A DNA stretch of 64,000 nt. It comes from Sitta carolinensis. Taxonomy: Eukaryota; Chordata; Aves; Passeriformes; Sittidae. The DNA is taken from the NCBI GenBank assembly GCA_032173965.1, contig JAVUNC010000019.1, positions 7,006,501 through 7,070,500 on the forward strand, read 5' to 3'. Positions within the stretch are counted from its first letter, which is position 1. Each line of letters begins with the position of its first letter. A model generated the notes under the pieces. That model saw only the letters and a list, made by a program, of their open reading frames with translations, ran no database searches and had not been told where the DNA came from. Of this stretch, positions 49,701-59,800 are shown piece by piece. The translations under genes and the position numbers were made by a program.

Positions 49701-52700
49701 TTAGCAGCAATTCAAAGGCATCTTCTGCCCCTTCACTTGCATGATAGAGCACAAGGGGCTGCAGTTGCTTCCACAGAGTCACCCCTGTAGCTGAGCCCCA
49801 AATCCTGGCCATGGAGAGACATTTCCAACACCTCTAGATCCACAGAGGATGTGTATGTTGCATCTTACACTACTCAACACAGCTTCTTGCTAACAGCAAG
49901 ACTGGTTTTTACAGGCCCCTCTGGACTTGTCTGGGAGCTGCTCTCCTCATGAATTAACCCAGATCACATACAAATCAACCAAATCTTGCCTTGCAGCTGG
50001 AAAGGGCAGGAAAAAGCAGAACTTGAAACAAAAGCTTGAAATGAATTTAGGAAGATCATGTTTGCCTCTGTTTCAGATGATGTAGCTCTACTATCCTTGG
50101 ATGAGGTCTTGGCAACAAGAATGGAAAGTTTTCATTGCCCTGGGGAGGCTCATACCCTCTCTCAGCATTCACAGGGATGGAGAAACACCAAAAGCAGGAG
50201 AGATGTCAGACAATTAAGAAGATTAGCTCAGCACTACCATAATCCAAGTGACACTTGTAAATTCAAAACAACTTCCACATGTGTACTCCATACCAACACC
50301 CATAGTTAAAATGCCTGTCTCCCCTCCCACGGGGCTGAAAACTATTTAAATTGTATTACAGGGAGACTAAAGCAATGACATCTTTCCAAATTAAGTTACT
50401 GGTTTGGGGGAAAGCTTTACTTGATTGTGGTAACACAATATAAGATTGCCAAGTCCCCTCTGGGAGACATCCCACTTTGGGTACAGGATAGATCCCTGAT
50501 GGACACATCACTCATCCTCCTTGGACTGAAGAGCTGAATTTTGTACCTCTTCAGCAATATTAAGCCAATATTCCAATCCCAAATTAGCACTGAATTTCTA
50601 AAAATAAAACTTCAGTGCCATTGAGAAGCACAGCAAGCTCATCTCAGGATGTACTTCAGTCATCTCTCAGTGTCCTTTTTGGAGGACTTCTCCAGCTACA
50701 ATGCATACATTTACTCACACAGTAGTCATGACTCAAGAACAAGCTCCAAGTATGTACACAGCAGATGTGACTCAGGTTGATGAGCCACAACAACTCCCCA
50801 GCCACAGAAATACTGCCCTGCATGATGTCAGGGAAACTTCCTACATCTAACCATTTTCCCCCAGAGTAACAAGGCATCAAAGTAGGGAGGAAAAAACATG
50901 CTCCAAAGGTGTTCTGATGAGCTGCTGTGTTCAGTTTGGATTTCAGTGGAACACTTGTGCACAGCATAGCTGCAAGCATGATTACTTTTGTATCTGTTTA
51001 TGCCATATCCTGCTTCTGTCTTCACTGAGGTCCCAGGCCCTGGAATACACATTGACTCTGCCTACTAATCTTGTCTAGCAGCCATGCTTGCTATCACCTT
51101 TTCATAGCCTGGTCTCAAAAACTCCCACAGCAGCAAGCAGCACCTCTGAAGGACTTCCCCTGCACAAATCAAGGCTGCACAGACATGAAGCACCTGACAA
51201 GAAAACCATTACAGAGGAAGTTCAATTTCCATTGAGACAACAGCCTTTGGGCCGGCAACATACTGGTGGTCCAGTCTAACTGGAGGGATCCAACAGACAC
51301 AGCTCAAGCCCCTCTGCTCCCTGGGAAAGCCAGTGCTTCTCCAGAGCTGGTGAAGTGCTGCACTCACCAGAAATTACTTCCCCAACACAAAGCTTTTGGC
51401 ACAGCCACTGGATAGAGCCTTAAGCCTATTTACCCAGATTCAGCCACTCTGACGCGATTCCCAGTGAGCTGTGGCTGTGATTAACTTAGACAGATCCCAG
51501 CATGATGTGATCGTGACTTAAAGAGCTCAAGCTCCCCATGACAACCAAGCCTCAGCTGATGGCATGAGGCAGGCTCAGCCTCTGCAGGCCAGTCTCCTAC
51601 ACAGGAGCCTGAAGGAGCAGCGAGTCACCTGCCAGCCAGCCTGCAGCAAAGCAGCACACTCAACTCAGGACACTGCTTTGCTCAGAACACACAGTCTGAG
51701 CAGTAAAGCATTTTCAGTTGTGCTCAGACCCTGCTCCACTTCCAAGAAGCAAGGCAGGATTCTGGTCAAGGCACTATTTTGACAGCAGTCCACAAAATGA
51801 TTAATTCAACCTCAGTTTCAGTGGCACTGTTCGTGCTGCTGGGTGACAGCACCAAGGACAATCTGGCAGAGTGCTGATGAGGCTCTTCAGAGAATGGGTA
51901 TTCCAGGGCTGGGAAACAGCAAACAGTGCATTAGCTCTGGCTGGCAGCAGAAAGAGCCTGGCTCACTGGACATTGCCAGGCAGGAAGTGCCTGAAGCCCT
52001 CCATAGCCACATCTGTTTGTAGCAGGGGCAACTTGAGCCATCAGCTGCATTTCAATGAGTTTTTTGTTTAGTAAGTCCCATGGGAATTATGGGACATGTA
52101 TTAAAGATCCAGAAATAGCTTCTCACTGCAGGCACAAGACCCAGCATGACATCATCTCTTCAGCCACATCTTCTGTTTTGTCTATGCTGCCCTGTTCTGA
52201 GACTCATGCCCCAAATTCACCACTCACTTCTGCTCAGGCCCTTGAAATCTGTTGGCTGAACCATCTAGAGGGGGATCAGACAGCAGCTTGCTGTAACAAA
52301 TACAATAATAAAAACTGTCTTACAGAGGATGATTTTTAAGCTAGCACACTAGCTTACAAGCATTTTGCATAGTAACTGGAAAAGAGGCAATCCTGTGATG
52401 AGAAAGCATGTTTGCCTTAATTCTATGGAGACAACTCATTTAATTCTGGTATTCCTTCTGCAGTCTGAGTTTTCACACTGTTGAACAGTGATATAACCAG
52501 CCCAGCAAAGGGCACAGTACTTCACCAGGAAGGAGAGTGCAGACCTTCAGCTGATGTCTAGGACAGACAGACACCCCAGTGGGTGGAAAATGCAGAAGAA
52601 AAAATTCAACAACCCAAGCTCCCTTCATAACCACTGAGACAGACAGGAGTCAAGAAGTTCAATGAACTCCACAAGACAGAGGAATCAGATTGCTGAAGTA

Positions 52701-55605
52701 TGATTAAGTATGATAAGATTGCTCAGGGTATGAGCTTGCTTCCTAAGTTTACTTCCAAGTAAAAGCAAAAAGACCTTGAAACAGTTCTCTTGGTAGGACA
52801 AGCCTGTCTGCAGCAAGTACTGATGTGCTCTAGAATTCCAGCAGTAGCTGTAGGAGGCTGTACCACCTCCTCTGGTCCAGAGAGTTTCATGCCTGCCTCT
52901 GGTGGCAGAAGCATCCCCCAGCCTCACAGACAGCATCCTACAGACAACTGCCAGGCAGTCCCTGCTCTACACATATTGAAGGGGGAAATTCTGAACCCCA
53001 GTTTAAGGTCATCTCTGTAGGAAAATAAATTCAAGTTCTACTAAAGGAACAAGACAAAATTTTGAAATTAAAAGCTTGATTCTGGCTCCACATTTTATGT
53101 TTTGCCTCTCACAGGCAGCCAAGGGCTGTTACGCTGTGAGTGCCTGACTCTGCAGATGAGTGGAGGAAGATGCTGCAGCTTAGAACAACAAGCCTCAGTG
53201 TAGCAGCAGTCATGCTCCATTAGCCCTGTCTGGTTTTAAGTTATTGCACTACAGCTCTCAGACAAGCATACAATTTTCCATGTACCAAACTCTCTCCATC
53301 AGCAAGGCACAAAGTGCCAAAGTCTGAGGTAGAACAAAAAGTTCATGGTGCTATTTGCCTCAGATTTGCCCTTGCTGGTCTCAGCTGAGTTTTCAACCCT
53401 TTAAGGATGCTTCCAATGACTTACACTGTGTCATTCTCAGCCTAGCAGCCAGAGAAGGCAGGCTGGATCCTGCTCCCCAATCCTCTTTATACTAACCTGA
53501 TTTAGAGGCAGAGCTCATACACAGCCCACACACTGCTAGTACTATAAAGGTCTTCCATTTCAACTCCTCTACTTTTGCTGCCATCACTCTTCATCACTTC
53601 AAGGTGAAGTTCCTTGCAGGCATTTGAAAAAAATTATCTATAACCAGACCAATGAAAGAGAATAGATCTAGGATGCAAAAGCCCTGCACAGATATGAGTC
53701 GTCAGCTTTTATGACTCACATGTTCAGGTGATCCACTCAAAAGCAAACAGTCCTGTTCCCCAGTTGGCCCAAGCAGACTTATCAAGGTCATTAGCACCTG
53801 GGGAAGAACCTCACTGAAGTGATCATTAGAACAAGCAGGGCACCTAGATTCTGCCTCTCCCTGGGAATTTGGATGGGTAAATAGAGGCAGTTGACCTGAC
53901 TGGGTTAAGCCTCTTTGTAAGGTGACCCATAAAGACATCCCGTGCAGGTCACTTCGATTGCTTCAGATTTAACAACTGTCATCATTCCCTCTGCACTCCG
54001 TCTGAAAGAGAGGAAAGAGAGGCCATATACTCCCACTAACTCGAGTGCTGAAGCATAGCACAGCTATAAACCAAACAACCTGCATTATCCAGAGTCAGAA
54101 TCCTGACTAAAAGAAGGAATGCATCCCCATTTCCTCCACATAGCTATGGTTTCTGCTGGAGGCCTCAGGAGTGGCCCAAAGTTCAGCAGATTTCGTGCTC
54201 CAGTGCACTGCTGCTGCCTTGTAGTTCCCTTTACAGACATAAATATGCAAACATACAGCACCTCATCTGAACACACACTTGGAGCAAGTGCCACTGTGCA
54301 GGTTGTGTAACATCTGCAAAGGACAAAGCCTGCATCTGGATCTGCCAGTAAGAGTCACCCGATGCACAGACCAGATGCAAGTCATCTGCCAGCATTCAGT
54401 ATCTGTGTCAGATCTCATCAACAAGTCTCCTGGAAGTGAAGACGACCATGGAGCTAGGAAGCTAAGGTGCCTAACTTGTGCTTTGATTAACTACAGGCTA
54501 AGAAATGAAAGGGATATTGAGACTAAAGGATGAAGGCTCGATCTAGCTGAAGACCACTTCTTCACCCCAGCTATTGATCTAGAGATTAACAGCTAACTAC
54601 ATTGTTCAGAAATTTCAGAATGAATGCTACTCGTGCCTCCAGGTACCGATATCTCCAGCGACAATTCATGGCTCATTTGGGCTGTGTCTTTCCTTACTGT
54701 ATCTTACAGAGGACCGTTAACCCTCCCAAATGGGCACGTCAGTCAGGAAAACCAGGAACGAGATCAAAAAATATGCGGATGCCATATAAACAGCATCTCC
54801 ATGCTCTCAGCAGATCAGCTGTATGCAGTGTTACAAAGATCTCAGGAGCCCTCTCAGCCCAGTGAGTGGCATGAATCCTTCTTTAACCCATCTCCCACTG
54901 AGCTCTGGGAATGCTGGATGAGCGGGGACTCGGTCACTTCAAACCAAGAGAATCCTCTGCCAACCCGCACCGATACCGAGTGATATTTTAGACAGCCATC
55001 TCCTGCCAAGCAAGCATTCCAGTCCGTTGACTAGTTCTCACTACTGCAAGACATGCTATTAGGTCAGGCTACAGAAAGGTACGTTAGACCAAGCTTACAA
55101 TCTAGCCCAGGCAATTCCACATGGGATTAGAGCCTCAACTGCCAGCAAAACACTTACCTGATACGACAGCCCATCCTTGCGAGGGCTTAGTCCGATCTCA
55201 TCCATGGCTGGGGTGTTCATCATCACTTCAGTCATTTCAGCGGATCTCAGATAATCAGAGCTAGAGACAAAAGACAGCATTCCAGTGATCTGAGGGGCTC
55301 CGCAGGACTGAGCGCGATTTAAGCGGCGAAGCGAGCAGCAGACGCGGCAGGCAGTCTATTTCTGGTCCCTTCCTTCCTGCCCCCCCTTGGAAGGCAGCGG
55401 AAAAAGCTCAGTACCTCGTAAGCCATAGCTACATCCAATGCCCTCGGAGCACCTCCCCAGCTCTCCCCCAGGAGCTCAGCTCAAGCACACCCGGGGACGC
55501 TCCGGTAGCAGCGCTTCGCTTTCAACTCCGCTTCCTCCAGCTCTGCCCCGCGGGGAGGGGGGAAGTAAGAAACCACAGTAAATAAAGTGCAAGCGCGGGG
55601 TTTTG

Positions 55606-55642
<37 letters not shown>

Positions 55643-56043
55643 CACAAGCCGGGGCGCTTTAGATCCCACTGACTTATTTTACAACCTCGGGGACCTGCAC
55701 GCCAGCAGAGCGCGCGGCGCCAATTCCAGCCCAGCTCCCGCAGCCTTAACAGCATTTCCAGCGGGAGAAAGTGAAGCGAACCCCCTCCCGCAGCGGCTCA
55801 CCCATCCCGCTACCGCCCGGCCCGCAGGAACCGCCGGGGAAGCGCTGCGGGAACGGCCGCTGCCCCAGAGCGCTCCCCGGGCCCCTCGCCGTGCCGCCGC
55901 TCGCCCCCGCCCGGGGCTGGGGGCGGCTGAAGGGGCTCGGCCTCAAGCGCCCCCCCGGCCCCGGCAGCACCCCGCGACGGGAGAGCCGCCATCCCCCCGC
56001 GGGAAGCGCCCACTCACCAGGGCAGGGGGCACAGCACAGACAT
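46535..56043 (-). CDS. LBH: LBH transcription co-regulator, spliced CDS of three coding exons
   Basis: The CDS joins 56043-56018, 55260-55158 and 46735-46535 and encodes 109 residues. LBH is a small, acidic, largely disordered nuclear and cytoplasmic co-regulator in limb, heart and neural-crest development. It is a known Wnt/beta-catenin target in mammals. Family hallmarks visible here are DYLRSA at residues 11-16, MTEVMMNT at 18-25, IGLSPRKDGLSYQ at 31-43, IFPDPSDFDR at 44-53, and KLKDRLPSIVVEPTEG followed by ESGELRWPPEEFLVQ up to residue 88. An acidic run fills 89-97 and the protein ends in NKEQ. Human LBH, as recalled, is 105 residues; the four extra residues all lie in the acidic run. The start was chosen because MS, then Pro6 and Cys9, match the human pattern in frame and both splice phases agree. 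The gene stands alone here with no operon-like neighbour. Identity is very secure; only the first eight residues are less certain. Confidence 0.97.
46736..55157 (-). other. LBH: LBH intron 2
   Basis: The intron is about 8.4 kb with a GTAAGTG donor and a TTTCAG acceptor. I see no second gene and no recognisable repeat family beyond short A-rich tracts (for example 48920-48945). A tandem pair of TCF/LEF-like sites lies at 48011-48024. A CpG-containing, possibly constrained stretch lies at about 54620-54790. Open frames here lack recognisable protein similarity. Confidence 0.8.
48011..48024 (+). promoter_or_regulatory. Tandem TCF/LEF-like sites in LBH intron 2
   Basis: CTTTGATCTTTGTG contains CTTTGAT, the core TCF/LEF motif, abutting a second CTTTG. 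LBH is a known Wnt target, which makes TCF sites in the gene plausible, but a single short match in 8 kb is expected by chance. Confidence 0.25.
55158..55260 (-). CDS. LBH: LBH coding exon 2 (residues 9-43)
   Basis: The acceptor is a pyrimidine-rich stretch ending in TCTCTAG just before 55260. The donor after CAG is GTAAGTG at 55157-55151, a near-perfect consensus. The exon is 103 bases and, with the 26 bases of exon 1, ends exactly on a codon boundary after Gln43. It encodes the conserved SDYLRSAEMTEVMMNT block and the SPRKDGLSYQ block. A second in-frame Met, residue 18, lies at 55235-55233 and has a better context, with G at -3. Confidence 0.97.
55261..56017 (-). other. LBH: LBH intron 1
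   Basis: The intron is about 757 bases with a GTGAGTG donor and a TTTTGTCTCTAG acceptor. The exon 1-proximal two thirds is CpG island. It carries a 31-base homopolymer, A in LBH sense, at 55607-55637. I see no gene inside. Confidence 0.9.
55607..55637. repeat. T31 homopolymer (A31 in LBH sense) in intron 1
   Basis: Thirty-one consecutive T on the plus strand, embedded in CpG-island sequence about 380 bases from coding exon 1. It could be a retroposed poly(A) relic or simple slippage; no retroelement body is recognisable beside it. Confidence 0.95.
56018..56043 (-). CDS. LBH: LBH coding exon 1 (26 coding bases, residues 1-9)
   Basis: The ATG is read from 56043-56041. Twenty-six coding bases end in a split Cys9 codon followed by a GTGAGTG donor at 56017-56011. 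The peptide is MSVLCPLP plus the split Cys; human starts MSIYFPIHC, so Met1, Ser2, Pro6 and Cys9 are kept. The context is weak, with T at -3 and T at +4. No ATG is seen in the roughly 135 bases between this start and the expected transcription start. The exon sits inside the CpG island, and its changes relative to human are mostly toward G/C-rich codons. Confidence 0.88.
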
Positions 56044-56180
56044 GAAGTCCCAGCAGAGGCTGCCCCGGGCTGGGGGTGGCGGGGAGGGCACCCAGGCGCT
56101 GCGGGACAGGTCAGGACGATGCGCGGCGCTGCCCGGGACTGAGCAGGCTCCTCACGCCTCGGCCGCCGCCTCCCGTCTGA
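56044..56180 (-). other. LBH: LBH 5' untranslated region (approximate)
   Basis: The region lies between the start codon and a transcription start expected 25-30 bases downstream of the TATA-like/CArG element at 56204-56213. It is very GC-rich and contains no ATG in LBH sense. The upstream edge is an estimate; no initiator element was decisive. Confidence 0.5.
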
Positions 56181-56203
56181 GCCTCGCGCCAGCCGCCGCG
56201 CCG

Positions 56204-56213
56204 CCTTAAATGG
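56204..56213 (-). promoter_or_regulatory. LBH: CArG box / TATA-like element of the LBH promoter
   Basis: In LBH sense the sequence is CCATTTAAGG, a perfect CC(A/T)6GG serum-response-factor consensus. It contains ATTTAA, the only TATA-like AT stretch in this very GC-rich promoter. It lies about 160 bases upstream of the start codon. It may therefore act as a core-promoter element, as an SRF site, or as both. Function is inferred. Confidence 0.55.
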
Positions 56214-56220
56214 CCCGGGT

Positions 56221-56249
56221 GGGGGCGTGGCCAGGATTCGGCCCCGCCC
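56221..56249 (-). promoter_or_regulatory. LBH: GC/CACCC boxes upstream of the LBH promoter element
   Basis: The plus strand shows GGGGGCGTGG at 56221-56230 (a KLF/CACCC-type site) and GCCCCGCCC at 56241-56249 (a classic Sp1 GC box). Both lie within 40 bases upstream of the CArG/TATA-like element in LBH sense. That spacing is typical of a CpG-island promoter. Confidence 0.55.
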
Positions 56250-56303
56250 ATCCGCCTGACGGCAACTTTTTTCATGAATGGCCTCGGCGCGCGCCGCCTA
56301 CGT

Positions 56304-56325
56304 GGGGGGGGGGGGGGGGGGGGGG
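56304..56325. repeat. G22 homopolymer upstream of LBH
   Basis: Twenty-two consecutive G on the plus strand, about 95 bases upstream of the CArG/TATA-like element in LBH sense. A homopolymer this long in short-read or low-coverage assemblies is often mis-sized. Confidence 0.9.
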
Positions 56326-56326
56326 T

Positions 56327-56380
56327 GGGGTGCGGGTGCGGGTGCGGTGCGGGTGCGGGTGCGGGTGCGGGTGCGGGTGC
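56327..56380. repeat. GGGTGC hexanucleotide repeat upstream of LBH
   Basis: After the G22 run and a G4 there are seven GGGTGC units with one five-base unit (GGTGC) in the middle. The plus strand has many evenly spaced G3 runs and so could form G-quadruplexes. A pyrimidine-rich CCGT/CCCT stretch follows to about 56415. Confidence 0.9.
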
Positions 56381-56890
56381 GTCCCTCCGTCCGTCCCTTT
56401 CTCCCCCTGTCTCCGCGTCCCCACGTCCCTGCGAGCCGGTGGTGGTGGCGGTGGCAGCCGCCCCGTCCCGCGCGTTCCCGGTGCAGAGAGGCGTGTTCCC
56501 GCTGTTTGGCCCCGGGCCGGGGTGGGGTGCAGGCCCCCGGCTCTGCGGGCGGCCGCAGAGGGACGCACCGGCGGTACTCCGAGCATCACCGGCGCTGGGT
56601 GTCACGGAGCGGGTCTCAAGCCCACCCCGTTCACAGCGGCGATGGCGGGGGGTGGCCCGGGGACACGGCCAGGGACGGCGCTTGCCGGGGAAGCGGCAGC
56701 GGCCGCGCAGCCCCGCTCCTGCCAGCACCTTCCGTGCTCCGGCCGGAGCAAGAGCTGAGTGAGCAGCTTAAAGGAGCCGAGTTATATTTAGCAAAACAAT
56801 ATGAATCAATGACGGGAAGGCGCAGGAGGAGACAGAGAGGCAAATCCATTCGCTGCCCGGGCAGCGCGAGTGCCGTGGGCAGCTGTAGGT

Positions 56891-59800
56891 GAAGCACATT
56901 TCCTGCATTCCCCTCCCGACATGAAACTTCTGGAAGGCAAAGCGCATCTTTGGGCGAAAGGCCTGGGCACCCCAAGCTCAACGGGACTCCCGACTTTGTG
57001 TATCGATCTGCCTACGCTCGTTCAGCCTGAGGAACGGCCTGTGACTGCAGGGCAGGGCCCTTGGACACGAGATGGGCCGGGCTCTCCAAGGATGCTGAGG
57101 GAAGCTCCGGGCTTTTGGGGACAGTTTCCCCCTCTGTTTACTTTCCCAGGGAGCAATATCTTGCCGTATGCTGACAGGTGAGGTTTAGTGCCGGGGCTGT
57201 TTGGATTCCACCTGTTGCTCCATGCTGCTGCTCAGACTTTGCCAACTTGGTGAATAACCAAGCACACACTTACAAACGCTTCTCGTGTTTCCTTCAAAAG
57301 CAGAGCACACAGCTGCTGCCGTGCTTCACACGTGTCTATGCACAGGCAAATACACGCTATTTGCCCCTGTTTTTAAGTGCTGAAAAAGCACAAGTTCAGT
57401 GTGTCTGAAGGGAAGCTTTGCCCTCAGCTTCCCTCCAGACTGTGTATAAATGTGTACATTCATATGTGCATGCTTTTCCTCAGGCCAGATAATTTAATCT
57501 TCTTAGATTCATATTATATAATGTGAGTGTATGTGGGTGTTTCACATCAGGCTTCAGCAAGCTGCTGCTTTGTGCCATAATAAAAGGAATCACAGGGAGT
57601 CGCAGCCCCTGCAAGCATGTGGAAATTCAGGTGGGTGTGAGTGAGCTCCCTGCTAAGGGCCACCAGGCACCTTCCACAAGGTTAATGGGAGGGAGGCAGC
57701 AGAGGGGGCTTGGTGCACACACTCCCTTTGTCCTTCTTGAGCCTCCTGATAATGAGGCTTGGAGCCAGGGAGAGGAGCAAGAGGACAACCAAGTCTCCAA
57801 AGTGCTGGGGAAACAGCTTCCCTGTCTTTTGCTGGCCTATCCACCTGAACCCCCTCTCCCTGTTGCATCCACTGGGACACACACCTTCACATTGACTGTC
57901 TGCTGATTTCTGCACTAAGAGAACACAAAGACTTGGCTAATAAAATGATTTTTGGTGCTGAACAGCCCAGGTCAGTGCCTGGTGCTAAGTGCAGAGTTTG
58001 GGAGACCACTGTGGGAGAAGGAGAGAGACAGGGTGCTGCTTCTGTCAAGTCTCTTAAAAATAACTTTACAGCCTGCCCCAAGTGTTTTCGTCTCCCACCA
58101 TGTCCAGTTAAAATGTGGGACATGAGATGGGGCCATAGCTCAATTCCCTGGGATGTTTCATCCGAAGCAACCCTGCCTGTGTCCCTCAAACATAACATAA
58201 TGCACCTATTATGGATTTTCTGGTGGTATCTGTACAAAATAAAAGCTAATGTAAAACCCCTGTGCCTCCCAGTCCCTCTTGCACCAGGCACCCTGATTTA
58301 TCTCTCTAAATGTCTTCCTACACTCAGCAGGTCTTGAAGTTCAAGGCTTTTGCCTCACTGGGAATCTCATTCCTTTATGTACCTAATTTTTGATACATTA
58401 AAGTCCCTGAAAGAGGTCAAGGAACCAAACTGGGGCTCACCCTCCATGGCTCCTGCAGCCACTACAGAGAAAAAGCAACTCAGATGAGCCCTTTGCCTAT
58501 GTCCTCTGGACAATGCCTTGCCATCTTGGCTGGCATGGGAAGATATCCGAGTTTCCACCTGTATAAGCCTCTTTCAGGGGGCGTGGGGGGACGACATAGA
58601 ACAGATCTCTGGATAGCTCTGTGCTGAGTCCACAGATTACTTCCCAGCGACTGGGTGAGAACATGAGCCCTGGCCCTGGCCAATTCCCATCGGGAGGCCG
58701 GGGATCGGCGCTTTTACTGCTGCCTTTGGCTCCAAGCCACGGCGAGATTTATTCCCGTGATTAACCCTGAGCGTGTTAATAGTCCTTTTGAAAGCAAAGG
58801 CACACCTCCCGTGATTCCCATCAGCCGTGCCTGGCTGCCTCTCTGCATCCATGGGCTCCACAGCCCATCATCGCTGGGGTGAGGCTCCCTGTGTACCAGG
58901 AGCACTGCACCTTTGGCCCTATCCTTGGGGGAAGGGGTGTCCAGGTATCCCAGGGATGGAAGATGTGCTATAAGCCTGGGGAATCATTCTCCGTGCAAGG
59001 GAGTTGTCCTGTAACAGCTCTTTCTGCTTTGCTTGCCCCAGCCAGGAGGGAAGAGCTGGGGCTGCAGAGGTGAGCAGGAGGGGCTGATGTACCTGCAGCT
59101 CCCACCTTGCTGAGAACAAGCTTTCCCCTTTGGATAAGCCTTTATAGGAATGTCTAGGCTGAAACTGAGGGAGCCCGATTAACCCTTGAGCTGCTCAGCT
59201 GCCACCTTGAAAACACATGTCCCAGAAATCAGTTTTCATTACATCCCAGATCCTAAAATGCCAAGCCCTCACTTCTCTCAGAAAGCAAAACAAGAGGCCA
59301 TCCATGGCCCAATAACCACAGAGCAGTACATGGGAGTAGAGAATAAAATGGGATCAGCTCCAAGTCTTTGATCTCAAATGAGAATGAACCGCTGTGCTCT
59401 TTCTCTTCTCTCCTGATAGGAGCAAGATACAAGCATTTCAAATTGCTATTTTTTTATCTTTTATTTTCAGACAGTTCTAGTAAATGGTGCTCAACCTGCC
59501 CTGATTTTCCCTTCTTTCCTCTCTCAATGTTCACCAAGTCCGTGTTTCACTGCTGTGTATTTTTGCATTAAACACTGGGGACTCCCCGGTAACCTGGGGC
59601 AGGAACAGCAACACTTGGGCTCTTAGCTGGGATAAAGGGCTTTCCAGGGAGCTGAGCTGAGGGCAACCAGATGAGTCCCCATGCCTTTTATATTACCTTC
59701 AGTTAATTTCATACATCTCTACAATATTTTGCTTTTCAGGACAGCATAAACCAACAGGACAAACAAGTGGTAGCTCATACATTCTGGATCAGCAGCAACC

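Larger units (their letters stand above)
55480..56890. promoter_or_regulatory. LBH: CpG island covering the LBH promoter and first coding exon
   Basis: CpG dinucleotides are dense throughout this stretch and C+G is very high, in sharp contrast to both sides. The island covers exon 1, most of intron 1, the promoter elements and about 650 bases of upstream sequence. Edges are by eye. Long open frames on both strands here arise from scarcity of stop codons and are not genes. Confidence 0.85.

Noticed and set aside
55587..56892. Several 100-205 codon frames on both strands in the CpG island
   Set aside because: Very GC-rich DNA lacks stop codons. The products are Pro/Arg/Gly/Ala-rich, overlap one another, and run through the G22 and GGGTGC repeats.
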